In this document: piece by piece, positions 1 through 10,267 of the stretch
Layout: each line of letters opens with the position of its first letter
Numbering within the stretch: the first letter of the stretch is position 1
DNA from: Gammaproteobacteria bacterium
Lineage (GTDB): Bacteria; Pseudomonadota; Gammaproteobacteria; Pseudomonadales; Pseudohongiellaceae
Reading direction: 5' to 3'
Assembly (NCBI GenBank): GCA_026710425.1
Contig: JAPORB010000230.1
Span: 1-37,619, forward strand
Length of the DNA: 37,619 nt
Position numbers and translations under genes: made by a program
The notes under the pieces: model-generated
Seen by the model: only the letters and a program-made list of their open reading frames with translations
What the model was told of the DNA's origin: nothing
Databases searched by the model: none

Positions 1-167
1 GCCGTGCCAAATGGCACGGCATCACTCGTGCACTGATGGAATACGACAATGAACTCAGACCAACGTTGCGTAAGGCTGGCTTCGTTACCCGTGATGCACG
101 AGAGGTTGAGCGTAAGAAGGTAGGATTGAGAAAGTCGCGCAAAAAACCGCAATTCTCAAAACGGTAA
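1..167 (+). CDS. rpsI: 30S ribosomal protein S9, C-terminal part (5' truncated by window start)
   Basis: Frame starting at base 3 reads ...[50 protein letters not shown], the typical S9 C-terminus; stop TAA at 165-167. Confidence 0.93.
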   Translation, partial: RAKWHGITRALMEYDNELRPTLRKAGFVTRDAREVERKKVGLRKSRKKPQFSKR

Positions 168-891
168 TTCAATACTAACAGCGACTATACCGAACCCAGT
201 CAATGTTTTCGGCGTTTTTCTGTTAAAAGCAAATTAAAAACTTACAGATGCAGGAATAACTTGATCCTGGCATGCGGAAGGCATTTTCGATGCTCGTGAG
301 CAGTGCTACCTCAGAGTCTTCCGAGAACCGTAAGTGAGTCTTTTTCGCCACAGGTAATCATCGACATCGGCCTGTGGTCGTCATGATTGTATTTGGAAGT
401 TTTTACTGTTAAAAGCAGGCTAAATTGCCGACCATCAATAAAGGCGAGGAACGAGGCAAGGAGGTCAGCAATGATTATCCCTCTATTCAACGAATATTGC
501 GTTTCCAGCTTTCCAGGTGGCTCAGTTGATCATTGGTGCGGTCGAAATTCGGTATGGCGTAAACTACCAATCGCAAGTGGCTGACTTATCATGATCCGGG
601 CTAAATCCTATGCATATCCCGCTTGCTCAAGTAAACAACGGTCAGTTTTATCGGCAAAGGAATTGTTAAAATTCAAAACCAAACACCCTTGATCCCGGAG
701 GTCAGGGAAGGGCAGAAGGGCAGAAGGACAAAGACAGATTAATGTTTAGATAGCTGGGTTAAATTCGTATTTCAGGCAAACTGGATCGGTTGTTTTGCCG
801 TAAGCCTAGAATACATTCAAATAACTTGCCAAATCCTCAATACCAACTCAATTTTCAGTGAATAACGAGTGTTCCCAAGGAGTAGTTTACG

Positions 892-1494
892 GTGACTGAC
901 GACAGCAAGAATGTAGGTCGCAGACGTTTTCTGGTGGGCTCCACTTCTGCGCTTGGCGTGGCGGGGGTGGCAGGAGCCGCAGTGCCATTTGTCGGCTCAT
1001 GGAATCCCAGTGCCAAAGCAAGAGCTGCTGGTGCTCCGGTACGAATCGACATTAGCCGATTGCAGCCCGGTGAGATGCTTGGACCAATTCCAGCCTGGCG
1101 TGGACGACCCATTTTCGTTATCCGGCGCAGTGAAGAGGCATTGTCGGTATTGAATGAGGCCCCAGGACGCCTGATCGATCCGGAATCAGAACAACCAGAG
1201 CAACCCGATTATGCCCGCAACGATACCCGATCGCGGAATCCGGAAGTGTTGGTATTGGTCGGTCTTTGTCCCCATCTCTTCTGCTCTCCAACACCATTCA
1301 TCCAGGTTCGTCCAGAACCCTTTGACAGAGAATGGCGTGGCGGCTTCTTTTGTCCATGTCATGGCTCTCGCTTCGATCTGGCAGGTCGAGTCTTCGCCGG
1401 TTCGCCCGCCTCTCGCAATATGCAGGTTCCCCCGCATTCCTACGAGGGCGGCAACATTCTGGTAGTAGGTATTGATGAGGAGAACATGGCATGA
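892..1494 (+). CDS. petA: Ubiquinol-cytochrome c reductase iron-sulfur (Rieske) subunit
   Basis: GTG start after AAGGAG; twin-arginine signal GRRRFLVGSTSALG; box II FFCPCHGSRFDLAGRV; box I present but atypical (CPHLFC). Confidence 0.93.
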   Translation: MTDDSKNVGRRRFLVGSTSALGVAGVAGAAVPFVGSWNPSAKARAAGAPVRIDISRLQPGEMLGPIPAWRGRPIFVIRRSEEALSVLNEAPGRLIDPESEQPEQPDYARNDTRSRNPEVLVLVGLCPHLFCSPTPFIQVRPEPFDREWRGGFFCPCHGSRFDLAGRVFAGSPASRNMQVPPHSYEGGNILVVGIDEENMA

Positions 1495-3551
1495 GCGAAT
1501 CTGGACAAATGAAACAGCAAACCGGAGCCAGTTCAGGGCCACTGCTGTCCACCTTAATGGGATTGCTTGGCTGGTTGGACGCCCGTCTTCCCGTTATTGA
1601 TGCTTGGAAAAAACATCTCAGCGAATATTACGCACCTAAAAATTTCAATTTCTGGTATTTCTTCGGAGTTTTGTCAATGCTGGTGCTGGTAATCCAGCTG
1701 GTTACCGGTATCTGGCTGACCATGAACTATACCCCTAGTGCAGAGGCTGCCTTCGCCTCGGTGGAATACATCATGCGTGATGTGGATTACGGATGGCTAC
1801 TGCGTTATCTGCATTCCACAGGTGCTTCAGCCTTTTTCTTTGTGGTTTATTTCCATATGTTCCGGGGTCTGATGTATGGTTCTTACAGGAAACCACGGGA
1901 ACTGATCTGGGTATTGGGTATGTGCATTTACCTGGCACTAATGGCCGAAGGTTTTCTCGGATATATCCTGCCGTGGGGTCAGCTGTCCTACTGGGGTGCC
2001 AATGTAATCGTATCCCTTTTTGGTTCTATACCGATAATTGGCGACGATCTGCTGGTGTGGATTCGTGGGGATTATCTGATCTCCGGTGCCACGCTCAATC
2101 GCTTCTTTGCCCTGCATGTTGTAGCACTGCCCATTGTGCTCATTGCTCTGGTGGCATTACATATTCTTGCCCTGCATGAAGTTGGGTCGAACAACCCTGA
2201 TGGAATTGAGATTAAGGCCAACAAGGGTCCTGATGGCAAGCCTTTGGACAGTGTGCCCTTTCATCCATACTACACTGTCTATCATGATCTGCCCGGAGTG
2301 ATCCTATTCCTGGCCGTGTTTTGCGCTATTGTGTTTTTCGCTCCAGAGATGGGCGGGTACTTTCTGGAGGTACCCAATTTTCAGGAAGCCGACTCGCTGA
2401 AAACACCCGAGCATGTGCCGCCAGTGTGGTACTACACACCCTTCTATTCCATGCTCAGGGCTGCCTCGCTTCCCCTGTTCGGTATTGATGGCAACTTTTG
2501 GGGCATGCTGGTAATGTTTGGTGCCATTGCCATCCTGTTTGTAATGCCTTGGTTGGATCGAAGCCCTGTGAAGTCCATGCGTTACAAGGGATGGTACAGC
2601 CGAATCGCACTACTGCTGTTCGTGGTTAGCTTCATTATCCTGGGCATTCTGGGTACTCAGACTGTTACTCCGAAAAAACAATTACTGGCCCAGATCATGA
2701 CGGTGGTGTATTTCGCTTATTTCATTGCGATGCCATGGTATACCCGTATAGAACGGACGGCATCGCCACCACAACGGGTTACTGGAAGGTTTATCACCAT
2801 TCCGCAGCTCATCGGCAGTGTGCTGGTAATAACGTTAATGGTGGTTATACCCATGATGTGGTCCAACGATGCAGAAGCGGCTTCGACCGGTAATCTTGAC
2901 CTTGAACATGTGGAAACCGATATCGAGGATACTGCTTCATTGCAGCGCGGCTTTCGCACTTATATGAATTACTGTGTAAGCTGCCATCAACTGGGCTATG
3001 CACGCTACGAGCGGACAGCCGACGATTTGGCACTGGATCATGAACTGGTGCTTGCCAATCTGGTTTTCGATGACTCGCTAATTGGAGACCAGATCGAAAA
3101 CTCCATGTCGGTGGAAAATGCTGAAAGTTGGTTTGGTGCGGCACCGCCAGACCTGACCTTAGCCGGTCGAGTACACAGCCCGGACTGGTTGTATACCTAC
3201 TTGAAGTCCTTTTATAACGATGACAGCAGAATGTTTGGTGCCAACAACAAGCTGTACCCTAATGTCGCCATGCCTAATGTGTTGCATTCGCTGCAGGGAG
3301 ATGTCACCTGTGATGATCATGGCAGCGATGATCCGACCCAATGTGACTTGTACCAAGTGGAAGGCACCGGTTTGTTGAGTCCGGACGAATTTGATGCGGT
3401 ACTCGCAGATTTGGTGAATTTCCTTTACTATATTGGTGAGCCAGTGCGTGCCCACCGCCAGGAAATAGGAGTCTGGGTGCTGGGTTTTCTCGCCGTGCTG
3501 TATGTCATGGCTGCAATGATGGGCCGGGAATTCTCCAAGGACTATCACTGA
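1491..3551 (+). CDS. fbcH: Fused cytochrome b / cytochrome c1 of the bc1 complex
   Basis: Single 686-aa ORF. The N-terminal part is cytochrome b (RYLHSTGASAFFFVVYFHMFRG, FFALHVVALPIVLIALVALHILALHE, Qo motif PVWY). The C-terminal part is cytochrome c1 (CVSCH haem motif, NVAMPNVL, C-terminal TM ending GREFSKDYH). Overlaps petA by ATGA. Confidence 0.93.
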   Translation: MSESGQMKQQTGASSGPLLSTLMGLLGWLDARLPVIDAWKKHLSEYYAPKNFNFWYFFGVLSMLVLVIQLVTGIWLTMNYTPSAEAAFASVEYIMRDVDYGWLLRYLHSTGASAFFFVVYFHMFRGLMYGSYRKPRELIWVLGMCIYLALMAEGFLGYILPWGQLSYWGANVIVSLFGSIPIIGDDLLVWIRGDYLISGATLNRFFALHVVALPIVLIALVALHILALHEVGSNNPDGIEIKANKGPDGKPLDSVPFHPYYTVYHDLPGVILFLAVFCAIVFFAPEMGGYFLEVPNFQEADSLKTPEHVPPVWYYTPFYSMLRAASLPLFGIDGNFWGMLVMFGAIAILFVMPWLDRSPVKSMRYKGWYSRIALLLFVVSFIILGILGTQTVTPKKQLLAQIMTVVYFAYFIAMPWYTRIERTASPPQRVTGRFITIPQLIGSVLVITLMVVIPMMWSNDAEAASTGNLDLEHVETDIEDTASLQRGFRTYMNYCVSCHQLGYARYERTADDLALDHELVLANLVFDDSLIGDQIENSMSVENAESWFGAAPPDLTLAGRVHSPDWLYTYLKSFYNDDSRMFGANNKLYPNVAMPNVLHSLQGDVTCDDHGSDDPTQCDLYQVEGTGLLSPDEFDAVLADLVNFLYYIGEPVRAHRQEIGVWVLGFLAVLYVMAAMMGREFSKDYH

Positions 3552-3739
3552 TTTGGGTGGCTTTGGATTTATTTACCGATAAGTGCTTTGTGCTTTGCAA
3601 CAGGGCACAAACGGTCAGGGTAAACAGCCTGCGAAAGCCACTGCCGATTCATTATCAGACAATAGAATAAACAGACATAAGCAAACGGGCATAAGATTGC
3701 AGGTATATAACTATGGGAGTGATCGCCAAAGGGTCGTCG

Positions 3740-4345
3740 ATGACATTTTATTCGGATGGCAGTAGCCATTATAGTCATCGTGTTCGTATCGTACTTGCCG
3801 AGAAAGGTATCACAGTCGATACAATTGATGTCAACCCGTTTAACACCCCGGAAGATTTGGCCTCTTTAAACCCATACAATTCACTCCCAACCCTCGTTGA
3901 TCGTGATCTGACACTTTACGATGCCGATATCATTATGGAATACTTGGATGAGCGATTTCCTCATCCCCCCCTGTTTCCGGTGTATCCGGTAAATCGTGCC
4001 GAAAGCCGTCTGTACATGTACCGCATCAGGCGGGATTGGTGTGAACCGACTGATCTAATCCTCAAGGGTGAGGGCACCCCGTCGCAATTAGAGAGTTTGC
4101 GACTGGAAATTAGAGCAAATATGATGGCCGTTGCCCCAATATTTGCCGAGAAACCTTTTTTTATGAGCGACGAGTTCACTATTGTGGATTGCTGCGCCGC
4201 TCCTATTCTGTGGCGCCTTCCGGCCCTGAAAGTGGATCTGGGACGCGGTAAAAGGGTCAAGCCCTTACTAGAATATCGAGACCGATTATTCAGCCGAGAT
4301 TCTGTAAGGGCGAGTCTTTCGGAACAAGAAAAAGAGATGGTGTAA
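3740..4345 (+). CDS. sspA: Stringent starvation protein A (GST-fold)
   Basis: MTFYSDGSSHYSHRVRIVLAEKGI...NPYNSLPTLVDRDLTLYDADIIMEYLDERFPHPPL...VDCCAAPILWRLPAL; followed by sspB. Confidence 0.9.
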   Translation: MTFYSDGSSHYSHRVRIVLAEKGITVDTIDVNPFNTPEDLASLNPYNSLPTLVDRDLTLYDADIIMEYLDERFPHPPLFPVYPVNRAESRLYMYRIRRDWCEPTDLILKGEGTPSQLESLRLEIRANMMAVAPIFAEKPFFMSDEFTIVDCCAAPILWRLPALKVDLGRGKRVKPLLEYRDRLFSRDSVRASLSEQEKEMV

Positions 4346-4385
4346 TTGGGGTTCTGACCTGATCTCTGTCGGTGGTAACAGCATT

Positions 4386-4826
4386 ATGGCCATGACATCC
4401 AGCCGACCGTATCTGATCAGGGCACTCTATGAATGGATCGTTGAGAACGACTGCACACCATATATTCTGATCAATGCCTATGAAGATGGCGTTGAAGTTC
4501 CTCAGGAACATGTCAAGGATGGGCAGATAATTCTTAATATATCACCAGTTGCTGTGCAGGACATTTACTTGGGCAATGACTGTGTAGGTTTTGAGGGGCG
4601 GTTTGCTGGAATTCTGAAAAAAGTGCTGGTACCGATGCCCGCCATCCTGGGAATTTATGCCAGGGAGAATGGTCAGGGTATGATCTTTGATCCCGAACAA
4701 ACACCTCCAGAAACCCCTACCCCTGGCGGCAGAGATAAAACGCCTGCCCTGCGCAAACCTGGTCCTGTTTCGGGAATACGCAACAAGCCCGCAGGCAAAA
4801 AGTCACCCTTGCGATTGGTGAAATAG
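4386..4826 (+). CDS. sspB: ClpXP protease specificity-enhancing factor SspB
   Basis: SSRPYLIRALYEWIVENDCTPYILINA...; C-terminal XB-like tail SPLRLVK; adjacent to sspA. Confidence 0.92.
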   Translation: MAMTSSRPYLIRALYEWIVENDCTPYILINAYEDGVEVPQEHVKDGQIILNISPVAVQDIYLGNDCVGFEGRFAGILKKVLVPMPAILGIYARENGQGMIFDPEQTPPETPTPGGRDKTPALRKPGPVSGIRNKPAGKKSPLRLVK

Positions 4827-4898
4827 CTAACGTCCGAAAACGCTGATCATACCTGATTAAAGTTGCAGTCTGATGGCAGGAATCTTGGGTTAGCCGAG

Positions 4899-6076
<1,178 letters not shown>

Positions 6077-6388
6077 TTACCTTTATGCCGAATGTCGGTC
6101 TTATGAAGTATTGATTAACAGGCTCTCCTTAGAATGCCAATACGGTCAGGTTCCGAAAATTGACTGACAACAACCCGTATCGGTTATATCGGCAGAAAGG
6201 GCTCTGGGCTTATCCCTTTGTGGTCAAATCTGAGCTGAGCCCATGGCGAACTAAAACTTGATGTGCTCATCGTGATCTCATCATCAGATAGCAAGTCACC
6301 ATAGCCTAGCAGTGCTTGCTGGCTATGAGTTGCTGGGCATAGACTTGGCACGTTCGGGGTTTAGCATGCCGTTTAAACAAAGATTCAT

Positions 6389-8323
6389 TCAGTTGCTGTT
6401 TGCACTCAGATCGGGAAACTCTTGAGCTTCGCCATTGATAAATCGGGCCACATGCAAGCGGCGGTGGATGCTGCGATCTTCCGCCATGGTGAGTTGACCA
6501 GTTGCTCCCGGAAGCTGACTGATGGTGCCTTCGGAGAGCAGTTGCAGTCTGGCATACAGACGAAAACTGTCTAAACCGAGTGCCCTCAGGCGCAACAAGG
6601 GTCCGTTGATCACACGCAAATTGGTACTGACCTGCTCCCGTAACGGGGCAGAATGTCGCAATAGCCAAGGGGAATCCGCAAACCATATGCCATCAAGATC
6701 ACGGTCGTTAAGCGGATTCACCTCGCCATCATAGATGGATGGCATGGCATACACCGGCACATCTTCGGCAAAGAAAAACGAGAGAGTAGGCTTGATCTGC
6801 CTTCCCTGGCCGGGATTGGCAATCAGAAAAATGCAATCAATGTCCTGTCTTCGACGCGGAATAAACTCAATGGAGTTGCGTGGCAACAATTCCAGAATTT
6901 TTTCTGCTCGTGCCTCACTGGAGTCAATTGCCAACAGTCGCTTTATTGTATCGGAATAGTCTGTCGTATCGGCAAAATTGGCAGTGGAGACAATCTGTCC
7001 GCCACGTTGTTGCCAGTGGCCTGAAAACTCATTGCCCAAGCGTCGATAATCTTGGCTGTCCGGTGTCAGCACCGCCACATTGCGATGCCCAGTCTGCCAC
7101 GCAAGTTCGGCCAGTTGCATCATTTCATCCTCAGGTGCCAGACCGAACTGATACAGGTTTGTAGGGGGTTGCTGTTCGGAATCAACATAGTTGAGGGCCA
7201 GTGTTGGTACCGGCAAGGAATCACGCTGCCCCAGCTGATTGACTAGTGCCTTAGACAGCGGACCGATAATCATATCGGCTCCTGCGGCAACAGCCTGATT
7301 ATACATTTCAGATACTTCGGTGGCTGCACTGCTGTCAATGACAGTGACTCGTGGCACTTCCGAGGTTGTTTCCAGCGTTTGGTAGTAGGCACTGAAAAAT
7401 CCTTCACTAATACTTGTTCCGCTTTGCTGTTGTACTGGCAGTATCAACACCAGGTGTTGGGGCATGGCGTTGCCCGCCGCCTGCAGGAGAGTCAATGCTT
7501 GTGGTAGCCGCGCGGCGGCTGAGTGCCTGGACCAGGTACGCCGCCATTGCGTGATGGCATCCAGTTGACTGCGAATGCTGAGATCGGAGTCCCTCAGCAC
7601 TCTTTGCAATTCTATCCAGCCTCTCAATTCATAACTTGCCGCTACTCCAGCCAAAGTCTGTAATTCGGTATCGCTTGCCTGCTGTAGTGATTGCCAGATG
7701 TGGTCAAAAACCTCACTGTCTTCCGCGAAGATCTGGCTGGCCGTAATTTCTGCATAGCTGCGCACGGCTTGGGCGTGTTGATCCTGTTGCCGATAAACGT
7801 CACCAAGAAGAGGATAGTAGACTGCGGCGGAGATATTATCCGCTCCCGCCGCCAGGGTGCCTGTCAGCCAGCCTTCGGCATCAGCATAGTTTTCCGAGGC
7901 CATGGCAAGTTTGGCTTGGAGTATGGCATATTGCAGCTGCTGTGAGGTGCTCTGGGAGTCAATATCGGTGATCTCGGCCAACGCATTTCCTGCATCGGTG
8001 AACATGGCTTCAGTCAGAAAGCGTTCCGCCGCTTGAAGGTATAGGGTTACGGCGAGACTACCACTACTGTCCTGAGCTTGTCGCATCAGTGCAAGAATGT
8101 CTGAGTGTGCTGAGTCTAGAGGTAATTCTGCGTTTATCAGTGGCGGGCTTGATACGCTGCCACAGGCTGTCATCAAAAAGCAATGAAGGATGACCGCAAT
8201 AAACTGGTTGACCGGAGACCTAGGGCTGGTTTGCTCCTGTCCATGACCGGATTGCTCAGCATGAGCGACAACAACCCGAGCTGTAAAGTGGTGAAATCTC
8301 ACTGAATTGACCTTACAATACAC
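6389..8323 (-). CDS. lpoA: Penicillin-binding protein activator LpoA (YraM), TPR-like plus periplasmic-binding-like domains; start codon uncertain
   Basis: Lipobox FLMTAC; LILPVQQQSGTSISEGFFSAYY; ADMIIGPLSKALVNQLGQRDSLPVPTLALNY; DCIFLIANPGQGRQIKPTLSFFFAEDVPVYAMPSIYDGEVNPLNDRDLDGIWFADSPWLL; divergent from rsmI. Confidence 0.87.
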   Translation of the reverse strand: MYCKVNSVRFHHFTARVVVAHAEQSGHGQEQTSPRSPVNQFIAVILHCFLMTACGSVSSPPLINAELPLDSAHSDILALMRQAQDSSGSLAVTLYLQAAERFLTEAMFTDAGNALAEITDIDSQSTSQQLQYAILQAKLAMASENYADAEGWLTGTLAAGADNISAAVYYPLLGDVYRQQDQHAQAVRSYAEITASQIFAEDSEVFDHIWQSLQQASDTELQTLAGVAASYELRGWIELQRVLRDSDLSIRSQLDAITQWRRTWSRHSAAARLPQALTLLQAAGNAMPQHLVLILPVQQQSGTSISEGFFSAYYQTLETTSEVPRVTVIDSSAATEVSEMYNQAVAAGADMIIGPLSKALVNQLGQRDSLPVPTLALNYVDSEQQPPTNLYQFGLAPEDEMMQLAELAWQTGHRNVAVLTPDSQDYRRLGNEFSGHWQQRGGQIVSTANFADTTDYSDTIKRLLAIDSSEARAEKILELLPRNSIEFIPRRRQDIDCIFLIANPGQGRQIKPTLSFFFAEDVPVYAMPSIYDGEVNPLNDRDLDGIWFADSPWLLRHSAPLREQVSTNLRVINGPLLRLRALGLDSFRLYARLQLLSEGTISQLPGATGQLTMAEDRSIHRRLHVARFINGEAQEFPDLSANSN

Positions 8324-8469
8324 CTATACTTGAACGTTTGCTGTAGACAGGGTTTAGGCGGCAACATTCTGGCAGATTTGGCATTCATGCATGCAGACTA
8401 AATCACTAATCTGGTACTGGCAATTATTGGATCTCACCGGATACATTTAGAAAAAGGGTAACCAACCCG

Positions 8470-9327
8470 ATGCCAGGAATACTCTATGTGGTAGCCACCC
8501 CCATTGGCAATCTTGGCGATATATCGGATCGCGCCAGGGAAGTATTATCCGTTGTAGATATTATTGCAGCGGAAAACACACGCCACGCCAGAAAACTTCT
8601 CAGCAAGATTGATTTTTCAGGCAAATTGCTGGCCTATCATGATTTCAGTGACAAAAGACAACAGAGAATGCTACTTGACGAGTTGCTCGGAGGCAAGACA
8701 GTAGCATTGATTTCGGACGCAGGCACGCCATTAATCTCTGATCCCGGATTCAAGCTGGTGCGACTGGCCAGAGATCAGGGAATTAGTGTGTTGCCGATTC
8801 CAGGCCCCAGTGCCTTGACTGCATCACTGAGCGTGTCTGGAATTGCTACCGACCGCTTTGTGTTTGAAGGGTTTCTTCCAAGCAGGGACAATGCCCGTCG
8901 CCAAAGACTCGATATGTTGAAAGAGGAAACCAGAACCTTGGTGTTTTATGAGGCACCGCATCGAATAGTAGCCAGTGTCGCGACCATGCTGGAGTGTTTT
9001 GGTGCGGAAAGATCACTGTTTATTGCCAGGGAATTGACCAAGAAATTTGAAGAGCACTTTCTCGGAACCTTGGAGGAGGGTCTGCGCTGGCTGCAACAAA
9101 GCAGTCTGCGCCAGAGGGGAGAGATTGTCATAGTGCTTTCTGGTGCCAGCGAGAGTGAACGGCAGAGGCGGGCACATGAGGCAGCATTCAGTCTGCTGGA
9201 GCGATTGCAGGATGAGATGCCGCTGTCGAAAGCGATTGGTCTGGTGGTTGACATTACTGGTGTTCGGAAAAACTCAATTTATAATCGTGCGCAGTTGCTT
9301 AATTCCACGCGCCAGTCCGATGAATGA
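8470..9327 (+). CDS. rsmI: 16S rRNA (cytidine-2'-O)-methyltransferase RsmI
   Basis: MPGILYVVATPIGNLGDISDRAREVLSVVDIIAAENTRHARKLL...ISDAGTPLISDPGFKLVR...PGPSALTASLSVSG. Confidence 0.95.
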   Translation: MPGILYVVATPIGNLGDISDRAREVLSVVDIIAAENTRHARKLLSKIDFSGKLLAYHDFSDKRQQRMLLDELLGGKTVALISDAGTPLISDPGFKLVRLARDQGISVLPIPGPSALTASLSVSGIATDRFVFEGFLPSRDNARRQRLDMLKEETRTLVFYEAPHRIVASVATMLECFGAERSLFIARELTKKFEEHFLGTLEEGLRWLQQSSLRQRGEIVIVLSGASESERQRRAHEAAFSLLERLQDEMPLSKAIGLVVDITGVRKNSIYNRAQLLNSTRQSDE

Positions 9328-9905
9328 TCCCATAGTGAGTTTTGAAAATGAATCATGGAAGAGCAATTATTCGAATCGGTCAGCGTTTAATGATTAACGG
9401 AATTTAGTCACGTGGTGGCTCCAGACTCTATTATCATTGAGACATTTGTGATGTGTCTAAGTATTTGATTTCAATGACTCATAGAAATTTTTCTCCCTTG
9501 TCGTAATTTTTGGCTCGTGTTGAGCTTATCCACTCGCTTGAACGCCTTGATTTCACCGGCACTGAGCCGATTGATTTGTTGACCGTTCATTTTGAAAGCA
9601 TCTCGAAGTACCTTCTGTCCTTAACTCGTAGTCCTCGGAAAGCTGGCGGATGTGTCGCAAGAAACTCAGTGGACATTTCATATTGGAACAGCACCATTCC
9701 GCCACCGAAGTAGGATTGCTGCGATATGAATGAGTAGATCACGACAGAGGCATTGGGCAGAATCCAATGGTGGGTTGCCAGTATGAGGCAAAAGTCCAAT
9801 GCTTGAGTGTCTACATGATTCCATCGCCTCTAAGGCAACAGACAGCACTGCCCTGACCAAGGATCCGAAGGACTGATGATGGTAATGCAGGTAGGCTAGA
9901 GTTTG

Positions 9906-9932
9906 TGCACTAATTGCACTAATTGCACTATT
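9906..9932. repeat. Three tandem copies of a 9-bp unit (TGCACTAAT TGCACTAAT TGCACTATT)
   Basis: Direct reading of gtgcactaattgcactaattgcactattttt in the rsmI-rnpB intergenic region. Confidence 0.85.
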
Positions 9933-10232
9933 TTTCAGGTCGTGACCGCGCCTTGGTAGCGAACCGCCTTCAACGAAGTTCGTTCACGCCTTTGTGAAAT
10001 CCTTTCTTTAGACCAAACTGAGCAACTGCTCGGTTCTGAATACGCCAAACACAATGAGAGTCGAATAGCTTTATTCTCTGGTAGGAAGATGTGAAGTTTA
10101 CTCAGATCAGAATCATTAAACAGTTCAGAGCACTAGCACTTTTTTATGTTGAAATGACTAGCGTTGGCAAAACAAAGCTGAACAGTGCAACGACCTAACC
10201 AGCTGTCAGTCCTTGTTATGCTCAGTGTAAGG

Positions 10233-10261
10233 TATTGCCCAATGTACTCATTTCTTATAAG
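10233..10261 (+). promoter_or_regulatory. Candidate sigma70 promoter for rnpB (TATTGC -N17- TATAAG)
   Basis: -10-like TATAAG at 10256-10261 lies 7-9 bp upstream of the expected RNase P RNA 5' end (about 10268-10270). Confidence 0.45.
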
Positions 10262-10267
10262 CTTTCA

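Noticed and set aside
714-735. GGGCAGAA GGGCAGAA GGACAAAG short repeat
   Set aside because: Only two exact 8-bp copies; easily expected by chance or slippage.
2440-2452. Qo-site motif PVWY instead of PEWY in cytochrome b
   Set aside because: PVWY is a known natural variant in beta/gammaproteobacterial cytochrome b, so not unusual.
6306-6686. 126-aa reverse-strand ORF overlapping the lpoA 3' end as a possible yraN
   Set aside because: Mostly an alternate frame of lpoA; lacks the GEIDLI...FVEVK signature of YraN.
9906-9932. Possible CRISPR-like array
   Set aside because: Only three 9-bp tandem units with no spacers and no cas genes; a simple tandem repeat.
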